A stretch of DNA of 64,000 nt. Origin: Leucocoprinus leucothites. Taxonomy: Eukaryota; Basidiomycota; Agaricomycetes; Agaricales; Agaricaceae. Below the pieces are notes generated by a model, which was not told where the DNA came from, did no database searches, and saw nothing but the letters and a program-made list of their open reading frames with translations. The position numbers were made by a program, and so were the translations under genes. Below, one piece after another: positions 23,525-34,500 of the stretch. Every line of letters begins with the position of its first letter. Within the stretch, counting starts at the first letter, position 1. The stretch is taken from the NCBI GenBank assembly GCA_013368445.1, contig JAACJO010000008.1:620001-684000 (forward strand). The letters run 5' to 3'.

Positions 23525-25220
23525 CTACGATGCTGCCCCATACAACGGACGACCGTGACGTAGAGAGTGACCAATTGGGCCACTCTTCTCCTCTCGCCTC
23601 GCTTCATCGCCCTTGAATTTGACAAAGCCCACCAACATCATTCCAATTGTAAACCCGAACACCAACAAGATCAAATTAACAGGCCGTGGGTCTCCATCAT
23701 ACCACTGGAACGTTATCATATCAAGAATGGCTTGGAGGAAGTTGAGTACCCCCGAAAGGCAAATAACCGCTCCATAGACCTTTCCAAATGTTGCTACACC
23801 GAATACTTTGGCGCAGTAGTCCGACACAACCGTGTAATAAAATGGCCGGTAGACGACGAATAGTATCACGTTCAGAAACGCGGCATTCATCGAATTCTGT
23901 ACCAAACCGAGCAATCCCATGGAAGTTGTACAGACGACCAAAGTAGAAATTATTGTGAGGAGTGAGAATGTGTCGAGATAGGTGCCAATGAACGGAATCG
24001 CCGCTAAACCACCGAGTGGTAACGCGACATCGAAGAAGCTGTTAATCGTGACGCTATCTTCATACGAATGAAGAAGGAACTCATATTGGGTCCGAACGGT
24101 TGCAACAAAATAGTTAATTCTTAGCTGTGGAGTGAGATATTAGTGTCAGATTAAGGTCAAGTTCGGTATTCGAGAGAGGAGTGTGAGGAGACTACGGACC
24201 ATTTGGACCACAGTAAAGCCAGCAATACCCCAAAACCAGAAGCTGCGAATTTGATCCTTGATATCCTTGCCGTGCATAGCGCCGTAAACGCCTTTGTTCC
24301 TCGCCTCCAATTCGTTGAACTGGGTTGGTGCTCCGAGTAGGGTATCAGTCTCACTGACCGCGCTTTGACTTCTGCGCCGTTCATCTTCACCATGCCCAGT
24401 GCTGGTGATATCATCAGTTTCGTGGATTACACTGTACCCGTGGTCTACTGGATCAACTGTCGAGTAGCTGTGGGAGGGCATGATGAAGAGCTGCACCAAA
24501 AATATGAAAATAGGAACGACGAGGTATGCAATGAACCAGTTTCGAAGCGAGATAGGACCCAGCGCCGACTGATATAGAAGACGATAAATGAGGAATATTG
24601 CTGGACTAGAGTCAAATGCTCCGGTGAGAAGTGAGAGAATCAACCCAGAATGACGAGGGAAAGCATTTGCAAGATTCATACTAGGTATGAAGATGAAAGG
24701 ACCTGCAAGGGCGAGGAAGAAATACGACGCAGGGTACACTGTTGAAAATTTCCATCAAAACCTGGTCATGATTCCAAAGTATAGAGATCCTCGACTTACG
24801 ATCGATAAAGGTTGTAGCATTGCTGATACTGAAACTGAAACACCCGATAGCCAACAAGACACTCCCAATCATTCCAGCAAAGCGTGGTCCATATCGATCC
24901 AGTACAACCCCCACGACCATTGCACACATATTCGTGGCAACAGCTGCGATAGTGAACATCATGTTCAGCTTCATCTCCTGTAGGTGGCAAACTTGTGCTC
25001 CGCGCTCGATCTCGGCGGGGGTACACTTGTCACGGTACACGCCCTCTGCAATGAGAACTGGCTTGATGGCGGCATATCCGAAAACAACGCCGGCAGATAG
25101 GAGGCAATATATGACTGCGGAGAGGATCTGGAGAGCGCGCCTCGACGCTGAGACTCGGGATGCGTTCAAGTTGAAGGTAACGACGGGTTTGACCACAGGA
25201 TCCGTTGTCGTCGACACCAT
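23525..25220 (-). CDS. MFS transporter, Fmp42/SLC43-like
   Basis: Major facilitator superfamily membrane protein of about 520 residues with four or five introns. The start at 25220 (MVSTTTDPVVKPVV) is preferred to an ATG ten codons upstream because the hydrophilic leader is complete. TM1 is ALQILSAVIYCLLSAGVVFG. A loop with cysteines follows (YRDKCTPAEIE, AQVCHLQEMK). The MFS loop 2-3 motif appears as VVLDRYGPRFAGMIGS. Later helices include FLALAGPFIFIPSMNLANAF and WFIAYLVVPIFIFLVQLFIM. A long cytosolic central loop (GHGEDERRRSQSAVSETDTL) separates the two halves. C-terminal helices include FGVATFGKVYGAVICLSG. The profile matches fungal Fmp42-like proteins related to SLC43 amino-acid transporters; substrate not known. 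It is 162 bases from, and convergent with, PAL. Confidence 0.85.
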
Positions 25221-25873
25221 TTTGCTCTTGGTTTGGGGAAGTCCCACCTTACCTGTTCACTCCACCAACTCGGTCTTTTTATACGAGAAAACTTACCTGT
25301 CACTTTGGGCCGGAACCATTGAACAGCCTCAACTCGTGGAGGGTAATGTGACTGAAAGTTTGATTAGACGACGGGGGATAGGACTTCGATGAGCAGCTTC
25401 TAATGTCCTAACTCGTTCCAAGTAGATTTTCCCCAGATCCTGGGAGAGCATAGAGGTAATTGGGAAATGGTAATAGCACTCATAATTACGAATGCTCACG
25501 ACATCCGTAGTAATTTCTGTAGACTGCTCCGATGAGGCAGCAGGGGAAGTACTAATTGCATGTTTTAGTCGATTACCAAGGCCGGAGCACTGGCGGTTGG
25601 ATTTTGATTTTGATTTTGGCTCGCTCCACTTGGAAGCTTGTGGACAGATCTAGAAAAGTAGAGAAGCGGTCGATTGGTAACACGGTGTGATCGGATTCAA
25701 GCGAGCCGCCAGGCCGATTAAGTCCGATTGGTTGACTGTCAACCGTCAGGACTTGAGTCTTCCATTGAGCATAGAGAACTGAAATCCATCTCCAAGTTCA
25801 TAAATAATATACAAGTATATATATCCAAGAACCGAATCTGTATATAAAATAAACTGATATATTATAACACAAA
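25221..25873. other. Intergenic region with short GATTTT repeat
   Basis: 653 bases between the MFS start and the stop of the CDF gene (both minus). It contains three tandem GATTTT units at 25600-25617 and an AT-rich stretch near 25800-25870 that is likely the 3' end of the CDF transcript. No gene is seen. Confidence 0.5.
25600..25617 (+). repeat. Short tandem repeat (GATTTT)x3
   Basis: Three perfect GATTTT units in the intergenic region upstream of the MFS transporter. Probably chance or a minor polymorphic microsatellite. Confidence 0.6.
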
Positions 25874-27517
25874 TCATGAATCAGATACTACAGGCTCAAA
25901 CCTCACTCTCACCTCAGCCACCTCTTTTTTTGCCTCGCGCATTGCCCCAATGATTTTTTGCTCCAGTTCCCTAGTCTGTACGACCGACAGGTTCGCATCA
26001 ACCTTAGCAGTTAGATCAACGAAGAGCATGGAACCTGCTCTTCGTGCGCGTAATTCCTCGACCTGTATCAACGTCCGGGTCTCATCGAAGACACCAGTCC
26101 TAATTAAGGGAGTCAATGTCCGTCGCAATGCCTCCTGCTTGCGTTGGGAAATGCCTGCATCCGTTAGATCGCCCCATGCGCCTTTTAGGAGGTCGAAGCC
26201 CTGCTTGAGGATAACCATAGACACCACAAGACCTAGGAAGGTGTCAATGCTGTGCTTATGGATAGATGCTTAACAAGTGTACTCACCCCCAATGGGATCT
26301 AATGGTAATGCAGGAAAATACCAGGTGCCCAGAATTGCAAATAGCGCGACCAAGCTCGAATACGCATCACTACGGTGATGAATAGCATTGGCCAGTAGGA
26401 CAGGACTGTGTTCTTGATCGGCAACACGTTTTGTTATCCAATATAACCACTCCTTCGCCAGAGCCCCGATCCCTGCGAACCAGGCTGCGTTTACATCTAC
26501 CGAGTGAACGTGCGAGTGCTCGTGAACGGGAAGTTCGGGCACAATCAACGTCACGTTCTCCACAAGGTCGCGCAATGCTCCTGGAGGAATGTTCGGTAAT
26601 GTCTCGGACAATGTTGCCAAGAGTAAGTGATACGAATGTACGCCAATTCCAAGTGCACCACCGATTAGAAGGAGTGAGATTGTTGTCGTTCCCAAAGTCT
26701 CGAACTTGGCAAATCCGTAAGGGTATCGTTCAGTTGGTGGTTTGCGCGAAAGATTCCAGCAGAAGAGGACAACAAAGTCTCCAAGAAGATCTGTATGAAT
26801 AGCCCATGAATCAAGTCTGGCATTTGTTCATTTCATCCAACCTACCACTAAGCGAGTGTCCAGCGTCTGCGAGCAGCGACGCGGAGTGGAGGAACCAGCC
26901 AGCAGCACCCTTTGTCGCCGTAAGAATAATGTTCGAAAACAGGCCAACCAGAGTGATATAGCTTCCCATATCACCTATGTTGAATGTCGGTGGGAGAAGA
27001 TTAAAGCGTAGCTGGAGGAGAGCTCACGTTTGTCCCCTCGCAAAGCAGCTACAATCTCTTCTGCACCATGCGAATGCCCATGCCCATTTTCCCCGTTATG
27101 TGAATGCGAGTGCCCGAATATCGAGTGAGAGTGTGAGTGGTCATGATGATCGTGGTCATGTTCCTGGGTATGTTTATGTGCGACTCCGTTACCGTTCTCC
27201 TTTCGCTCCTCCGGCTGTGTGCCATGTGTTCGGCGCTGTGCCATCGCAACTACGGGGCTGCAAAATGGCGACTGGGTAGATTTCGCAAAGACAAGTGAAC
27301 AAGTATGTCGACGTGGAGATGTATGAATTCCGTTAAGAGGCCGGGCGACGGGGGCTAAGAGGATATATCCGGTCGGTGACACGTTTGCTGTTCTCAGGGA
27401 CACGGATGAGAATCTAAACGCTCTGAGGTGGGAGATGCAGGAACGCACAGCGCTGGGCTTCGTGCGGAGACCCAGGAGAGGGCGTACGGGAACATGGAAG
27501 GTGGTATTTCGCTTCAT
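25874..27517 (-). CDS. Mitochondrial cation diffusion facilitator (MMT1/2-like)
   Basis: CDF-family metal exporter, resembling the yeast mitochondrial Mmt1/2 proteins. The start at 27517 (MKRNTTFHVPVRPLLGLR) gives an Arg/Ser-rich presequence-like N-terminus of about 90 residues. A His-rich hydrophilic segment follows (HDHDHHDHSHSHSIFGHSHS), likely metal-binding. The membrane domain has GSYITLVGLFSNIILTATKG, then LHSASLLADAGHSLSDLLGD with an HxxxD pair, and later VLLANAIHHRSDAYSSLVAL with the second HxxxD. Both site-A helices therefore carry His/Asp pairs. The C-terminal cytoplasmic domain (GSMLFVDLTAKVDANLSV; VAEVRVRFEPVVSDS) is complete. About four introns. Iron or zinc export from mitochondria is family-based; the exact metal is inferred only. 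Confidence 0.88.
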
Positions 27518-27693
27518 ATGTTTTCTTAGGGTGGTGCCGGCGGTGTAGTGATATATACTCTTCTCCAAGCCCATTCTGGGGCAGTCTCGTTCACTCAGAA
27601 TGACGTATCTCCCCTTTGAAATCACCCCATCTATATTCCCCGCCGGCTGCCTTTCCGGCAGGTGATCCTCGCCCGCAAAATACTACATTTAAC

Positions 27694-29247
27694 CTAGTAC
27701 ATGTCTTCTAACATTTTCACTACTTTCTCCAAGTCGGTGTGATCTTCTCCTCCCAGAGCCTGAACTGCTACGTCGCGGAGATCACCCCGTGGGACATTAT
27801 AATCTGACAGCCTTGAATGTAACCCCAGGTCTTGAATCAGTCTGATTTGTGACCGCGATCAGCCCGACAGGCTCAAAAGAGTCTATATTTTTACTCGCCG
27901 TTGGACAAGCTCTGAAAATTTGAGGATATCACCTTCCACCGTGCCTGTGGATGGCTCCCCAATGTGTCTCAACGCCGCAGCCACAAATTCCTTGTTTTCC
28001 TGCGTCCCAACTTGGGCTTGAAGAGCAACCGCAGGGGCTAGAGTCAAACACTGACAGCAGCTATTATTAGCGAACGACTCGGATTGTCGTCATTTGAGGA
28101 CCGACATACAGAGGTGATGCCATGTGGGATACCGTATCTCGCGCCTATCTTGTGTCCAACACTATGGGAGATCCCAAGAGCTCTGCTTACGAGTGATCAG
28201 CTAAGGTTCAGAACACGCGTGACCTGGTCTACATACACATATTTCTTCAATTTCATTGGCCATAGACTCATCCAAGAGGCCAGCTGCAATTTCTGTCTGA
28301 TCTCGACCGAGTCTGGATTGGCTTTTGAAAGAGGGAGGTATTTGAAAAATTCGGAAATGGCGTGATATCCGAGAACTTTGACTGGAGGAGTGACTTGATT
28401 ACGGTAGAGATTTTCTTTTCGCTCGGGGCTTAGGAGGACATCTAGAACTATGTTCTCGACCACTCACCAACAGCATGGTCCATAGACTTGATTCCCGTAG
28501 ATAACCTTCTCGAAAATGATCAATCCTATAATACAGTCTCTCGATACGGCTCGGGAGAAGTGTAACGTACCATAGGCGTTCAGGAGTCCCCAAAGTAAGT
28601 TCGGCATCAAGAATGATACCCCCAGGAGCTATCTCGTGAGAGCTGACAGCGAGCTTGTGGCCTTCTTCAGTCGTAAACCCTGCACCAATCTGGGGCCGTG
28701 ATCAGCGAATGGATATAAGTAGTTGTATAGATACACGCACCTGATATTCAGCCGCACTGAGGGTAGTAGGAATCGCAATCTGGTATGGAGTGTGACCTCC
28801 CTTGTCTTGTTGATAGAAGTACAAAAGAGTCTTCGCAGCGTCGATGCAGGAACCGCCCCCTACGGACACTATACCGTCACAACCACTGTCTTCGAAGACC
28901 TTGATGGCATTGCGGATTCCAGCAATTGGGGAGTGTTGTTCGATTTGATGGAAGGTTGTACCGTAGGCATTTCGTTCTCGAAGTACATCCTCCACTTTCT
29001 TCGCTGCGTCAGTCTGTGGACGTTTGTCAGTAGACCGTACGATGCAGTGCCTCGGGGGAGGTACCTTGGTGAGGACGCTTTTACTCGTAAGCACCATCGC
29101 CTTTTTGATTCCAAGGGTATCCAGCAATTCTGGCAAAGCCGTCTTGACACATCCTGGACCGTAGGATATCCCTTGGATGTTTGGGTGCCAGCTGTAGTGA
29201 CCTTGGTAGGTCGTCGAGGGGAATGACTCGCGATCGATAATAGACAT
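27694..29247 (-). CDS. Iron-type alcohol dehydrogenase / maleylacetate reductase family
   Basis: NAD(P)-dependent, metal-dependent group III dehydrogenase of about 400 residues with six to seven introns. The start at 29247 reads MSIIDRESFPSTTYQGHYSW. The nucleotide-binding motif is GIVSVGGGSCIDAAKTL, followed by QIAIPTTLSAAEYQ, a signature closer to the maleylacetate-reductase branch than to butanol dehydrogenases. The metal site is in ISHSVGHKIGARYGIPHGIT (His-x-x-x-His plus a downstream His), and CLTLAPAVALQAQVGTQE comes after the next intron. The protein ends DLEKVVKMLEDMY at TAG 27694. Known family reactions are reduction of maleylacetate to 3-oxoadipate or of carbonyls in secondary metabolism. 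It faces a flavin-reductase gene across a 449-base promoter, which is compatible with aromatic catabolism but does not prove it. Confidence 0.85.
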
Positions 29248-29696
29248 TGGTCCACGCCCAAATGGGCCTCGGGTTACTTATACGAGCCTAGAAAGGAACT
29301 ACAGATTTTCTGACGTCACTACGCCCCGCACATACTACTCTCCCGGCCATGTTTGCTCAAATACGGGCTTGACAAGCTGTTTATAAACCCAAGGTCTTCG
29401 TGAGGGTCAAATTTGTCAGTCAGCCCATTGGAACTTAGTCAGAGCCATTGACGTATTGCGGATTGTGTCATCTGAGAGGCGTCGGTGGTATTTTTGACTA
29501 AGCGGGCGATAGAAGCAGGCTGATAAAAGTAGACCTCTGCTAGTGGCCAACTGAGTGAGAAGAAACCGACAAGAAGCGTTGATGGTGATGACACTCAAGT
29601 TGGTGATCATCATTTTCAGGGTCCCCTGATGGCAAACGTCATGCAGGTGTTCTACCAAACTTGGCTATTAACACTCTCGCCCTGGTTCCGGCGCTA
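29248..29696. promoter_or_regulatory. Divergent promoter, Fe-ADH / flavin reductase
   Basis: 449 bases between divergent starts. A TTATAAA lies at 29381-29387, roughly mid-region, and on the minus strand a TATAAGTAA lies close to the Fe-ADH ATG (about 29273-29283). A shared promoter would co-regulate the two oxidoreductases. No gene is seen inside. Confidence 0.4.
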
Positions 29697-30988
29697 ATGC
29701 ACGTCCTTGCTGCTCAAACGCGTGCCTTTAGCCAAACATTGTCCTCGTGTCCGGGGTATGCGCTCTTCCGGAACCGTAGAACGGCTCCGTCCATGCAAGC
29801 GCGCTGGTTTGGGACAATAACAAACTCCAGGGTCGCTCGAACGAGTTTGGGATCACCTGGATTGGCAAGACCGCAGGATCGACAATCGGAATGCGTCCGG
29901 AGGACGCACAGTCAGGTCTCGGATGTGCTGCCTCCATTTGATCATACGAAACGATTCAGATTCACGCAGCCGCCATGTCCGGAATGGACATACGGAGATG
30001 GCATGAAGCTGTTCAAAGAGGAGGACCAGAATATCTGGGGCGCTACAGAGGCGGCGTGCAAGAGGAAGGTGTGGGATCTGGAGGGTACATCATCCAAGTG
30101 CGTTCCATTCCGATGTATTCTGATGCCTGGAGCGTACTAATCGAGTTCTAACAGAGAGACGTACCAGCTTTTGACCTCGGCTATTGTCCCGAGGCCAATT
30201 GCATTCGTTTCGACTTTGTCAGACGATGGAACGCCCAACTTGGCACCATTCAGTTATTTCTCAATGGTCAGTCCATGTCGAGTCTTCTAACGCAATCTAA
30301 CGCAACGTGTTTTTCTAGATATCCCACAACCCACCTCTATTATCGGTTTCATTCGCCCTTTCGCAGCGGCGTCCGAAAGACTCTCGGGAGAATATTCTAC
30401 AGACTAAAGAGTTCACAGTGAACATCATAAGCGAGCCTTTTATTGAGGCCGCGAATTCGACTTCTGTGGAATCTCCAGCTGGAATGAACGAATGGCTTCT
30501 ATCTGGATTAACACCAGCCAAAAGCGTCAGTGCATGCTTGAAACTTGAGTGGTTCTGTCGAAACACAGATCGCTTATCTCCGGACATGTTTGTTGTAGGT
30601 CCTCGTCAAGCCACCGATCGTAGAAGAGAGTGCAGTGAGCATGGAGTGTGAGGTGAGGGCATTGTTTTTTTTTAATTATAGCCTGCGACTTGTGATTTGT
30701 CGACTGAAGATCAACGTTCTATAGCTGTACTCATACCAAAATATACCGAATTCGCCTTCTGTGCCCCCTACGACGACACTGGTCTTGGGGCTAATCAAGA
30801 GAGTCCACGTTCGTGAGGCCTGTCTCAGAGAGGACGGGCTAACGTTGGACCCGGCGCGGCTGAGGCCAGTCGCAAGGTTAGGAAGCGTGAGTTATGCACG
30901 GACGGTGGAAGGATTTGATCTCCCGAGAGTATCATGGAAAGCAACAAAAGGGGTTTACGAGGAGATAGAAAATGCGCACAAGAGATGA
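29697..30988 (+). CDS. Flavin-reductase-domain (FMN-binding split barrel) protein
   Basis: Protein of about 340 residues with four introns. The ATG at 29697 (MHVLAAQTRAFSQTL) opens an Arg/Ser/Thr-rich leader of some 90 residues without acidic residues at first, compatible with a mitochondrial presequence. The later ATG at MQARWFGTITNS is an alternative. The domain begins at KETYQLLTSAIVPRPIAFVS with the family's PRPIAFVST signature. After an intron it continues DDGTPNLAPFSYFSMIS, then HNPPLLSVSFALSQRRPKDS, NILQTKEFTVNIISEPFIEA and SVESPAGMNEWLLSGLTPA. These are the usual FMN-binding elements of the DIM6/NTAB family. The last exons read LVLGLIKRVHVREACL and GSVSYARTVEGFDLPR, ending ENAHKR. It may supply reduced flavin or act on a small substrate. 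It is divergent from the Fe-ADH gene. Confidence 0.86.
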
Positions 30989-31521
30989 CGGCTCGTGATT
31001 TGGTTTGGTATGATAACAGTTGGGCAAGTAGACTAGACGCAAAATGGACTTCATTTCCCGTTGAGGGTAGAATGAGAGAAAGCAGTTGAATTTGGGCCTT
31101 GTTTGACATCACAGGCATGATGCGCGCGGTGTTCGCTGATTGAAATCTCATGAATCATCACATTTATGCAATCTGAGTGTGTAGACCGCGTGTATATACG
31201 AATATTGTGGGGAAAGCGATGGATCTACAGCAGCGGCCAGAACTTGGACGGCGTGGTCTGCTTTAACTCGACGATTATCGATTCAAGGAGCGGCCTCGTT
31301 GAGGCATTGCCTAAATAGGCAAGTTCACAGCCACGTATTTGGTTCCCACTCGACCCGCCGTCCAAACTTTCATACGCCTGCCTTTGTTCTGTTGCCCTTT
31401 GAGTCCATCTTTCCTTGTTCCCAGCGACAGCCATTGTATGTGTCTATGAACACTGTACTTGGTGACAATACTGACCTCCAGCAGCAGCTCTGAATCGCTA
31501 TTGCCTTTCAAACTCTACATC
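30989..31521. other. Intergenic region upstream of the SEC7-like gene
   Basis: 533 bases with no supported gene; it is the promoter and leader of the following gene plus the 3' flank of the flavin-reductase gene. A pyrimidine-rich tract around 31360-31430 precedes the start. Confidence 0.5.
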
Positions 31522-34500
31522 ATGGCCGAGCATGACTCTCAGCCTTGGAAGGCTGAGCAACGCCAGCTCGCGGTCGAGAAGCTCAGACGCGCGGCCTCCT
31601 TGCCGCGAATGAAAGACGGACGGCGGCCCCCGATGCATGTAGAAGCCGTCAGTGAAGGGGAGAAACCTTCCCCGGATATTCCAGATGAAAAGAAGCCACA
31701 TTCCCAATCACCCCCTCTTGAAGATATTTCCCCCCCTCAAGAGCCTGCCAATGAGCCAGAGCCAGAGCCAGAATCTGCTGATCCAGAGCCTGACCAGGAT
31801 GTTCTTGACCGCACTATTTCTCCAAGTCCGGCTGGTCGATCAAAGCGCCGCTCCCGATCTCGTTCTCGCTCAAGAAGCTCTAAAGACTTCAAGAACAAGG
31901 CTCGGAACACCCAGTCCCCCGTACCCCCAGCAGGGGACTCGTCTCAAGACGACGAAGAACCACCAGTCCCCATCCCAGCCATTGCCTTTGCTCCACCAGT
32001 CCTCTCCCCTATACCAAATCATCTCTCGCCCCTTCAGAGCTCCCACTTTCTACGTTCCCCCACACCCGACCCATCCATGTTCTACAATGGCCTCTCTCCT
32101 CCAACGCCAATACCACTTCCAACTCTCGAGGCACTACAACGGGGCTTGTTCCGTTCGAACAGCGCAAGCAGTGCGGCTGCGGGTCGGAGACAAGCTCTGG
32201 CCAAGCTCACAGGTGGCACCGATACCTACGACCCTTCCCCTTCCACTTCTCCAACACCTCCGCCGTTCAGTAATGGTGGCCTCTCTCGAAACAATACTGT
32301 GGCAGGAGGTGAGAGAATTGCTGCTCGTCGATTCATGCTCGACCGCTTGAATGGTCGTCTTGCAAAAGAGGCAGAGGCAGAGGCGAGTGGATCTGAGGAG
32401 AGAGGCGCACCATCGCCTACGCCCAAGAAACGCAGACGGCGGTCAAGAGGCAACTCAATGCGTGCTCTTAATGCTGGGGCTTCTGACCCCGACAGTGGTA
32501 ATACATCTGCGGATGCACCCATACCACCTCATCCATTCAGCACTCGTCCGCCAGATCCCTTTGCGGAACTGCGTGCACAATCAACAACGCCTATGCAAAC
32601 TCCTTCAAGTCAAGATCAAATCATTGACTTTGCGGCGGAAGTGCCTCCTGCCACTATCGAGGGGATTAATTCAAGCCCATCTGGACATGCCCGGCGACGA
32701 AGTATTCTGGTAGAAGAAGAGGATGAGGATGAGGATGAGGACGAGAATGTTGGAGGAGGCTTTGACGGAGAGGCAGAGGAGCAGGATGAAGAGGAACCAC
32801 ACCCGCAACAGCTACCAGTCCAGTTTAGATACCCAGGGCTACCTGCCACACCTCCACGAGCAGCACCGCACACGGTTCTCGCACACGGGCCACACTCCTC
32901 CGATCCACCCTCCCAGGGCTCGGCTGAGTCGGTACCGCTCATCTACAACCAACGTACCCCCTCTCGAAACAATATTTTCCCTGAGAGCCCTTTTATCACG
33001 CCCTTGAAGGAGAGGCCTTCAGAAGAGGAGGAAGACCGGGAGGACCGAGTTTTGTATTATCCCAATACCTTCCGTCCAAGAACGCCCTTTGCTGATATAC
33101 ATACCGACGGTCATGGCCGAGAAATAAGTTGGATTGGGGATCCCGGTAAGTGTTGTGGTTTTCTTTTCTTCTATTTTCTCTGACATTAGGTGTCTAGTCC
33201 CCATAATGATTGAGGATGATTCAGATGAGGACGACCAGGATGATGAGGCCAAAAATGCCGAAGACGATGATATGCCGCCCCCTTCCACGGAGGAACCTGG
33301 AGATGAAGACGGAGCCTTTGAGGAACCCTTGTCACCGACTTCATCCGAGGCGCCACAGAAAGATGAACTATTCTCGCCACAACCTTCTTCACAAAGTGTT
33401 CATACAGAGTCGGAACGCTCCCAAGAGATACCTGCCCCTAGCTCCTCTACTCCTTCCTCCGGCGCTCTCATTTCTACGCCACAGTCTATTGATGAGCCAA
33501 GGATGTCGCCACAACCGTTCCCGGCGCGATTATCAATTCGCTCCAGGACTCCAGGCGGCAGTGAAAAATCGCCTTTACCAGGAGATGAATGGGACGAACA
33601 ATCGACGTCAACTAAGCGCAACGGCGACCACGCTTCACCGAGTACCTGGGACAAACTCAAGGGTGCATTTTCCAGGGGTTCGTCTGGACGGCGTTCTCGC
33701 TCAAACAGTCTGGCAGCAAGGGAGCGACGAGACAACGTAGATTCAAGTGTCAGTCGGGAGAGTGGTGCTAGCTTGACAAGTGCAAGGGTTGATAAAGTTA
33801 ATGAAGGATCTGGACAGCAACAGCAGCAACTACAGGCGCCTCCAGTCATGCAGACACCGTCGGCTTCTGCTTCGATCCTTTCACTTTCACCTCATACGCA
33901 TGCCCCTCCACGCGGTGGAGCCTCACCGATTCCACCTGCCACAACCGCTGATCTTGCCAAATACCAGAATGCTAAGTTGTTCCCATTCCCTGGTATCCAA
34001 AAGTTGGAAGAGCAGAGGAATAGAGTGAGGACTGCCGGACAAGCGTCGCTTTCGTCGCCTGATGTTTCGACTGCTATTGTTGATGAGGATCAACCACCAC
34101 CTTCAGCGCATTCCTACCACAACACGCCCGCGCCGACACCTGAGCCTCCGAGGGAGAGGGGGTTATCACACCAAGCATCGGATTCCCGTTTATTTGCCAA
34201 ACCCAATGGCATTGCTCGTGGTATCCCCAGTCCTTCCCTGTTGACACCTTCAAACTCCCAGGGAGAGTACATCGATGTTACGGCTTCACCGGCGTCTTCG
34301 CATAACGGGAAGGTCTCGAAATTGCCCATGACCCTGCCGGGCGTGAAGCAATGGTTGCATAACAAGAAGCTTTTCTCGTCGTCATCGAATCCATCGCCGT
34401 CACAGCCATCTGGATCGATAGCTACTGGGAATGCCGGAGCAGAATCTACGGGAACCGAGAGGAGCAAGAATGGAAACAAGAAACCCTCTCTGTCGGATCT

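Noticed and set aside
14865..31000. Complete secondary-metabolite cluster
   Set aside because: There is no backbone enzyme (PKS, NRPS or terpene synthase) and no pathway regulator; housekeeping-type genes are interspersed.
32718..32745. GAGGAT tandem repeat as a microsatellite feature
   Set aside because: It encodes the acidic Glu-Asp run of the SEC7-like protein and is adequately explained as coding low complexity.
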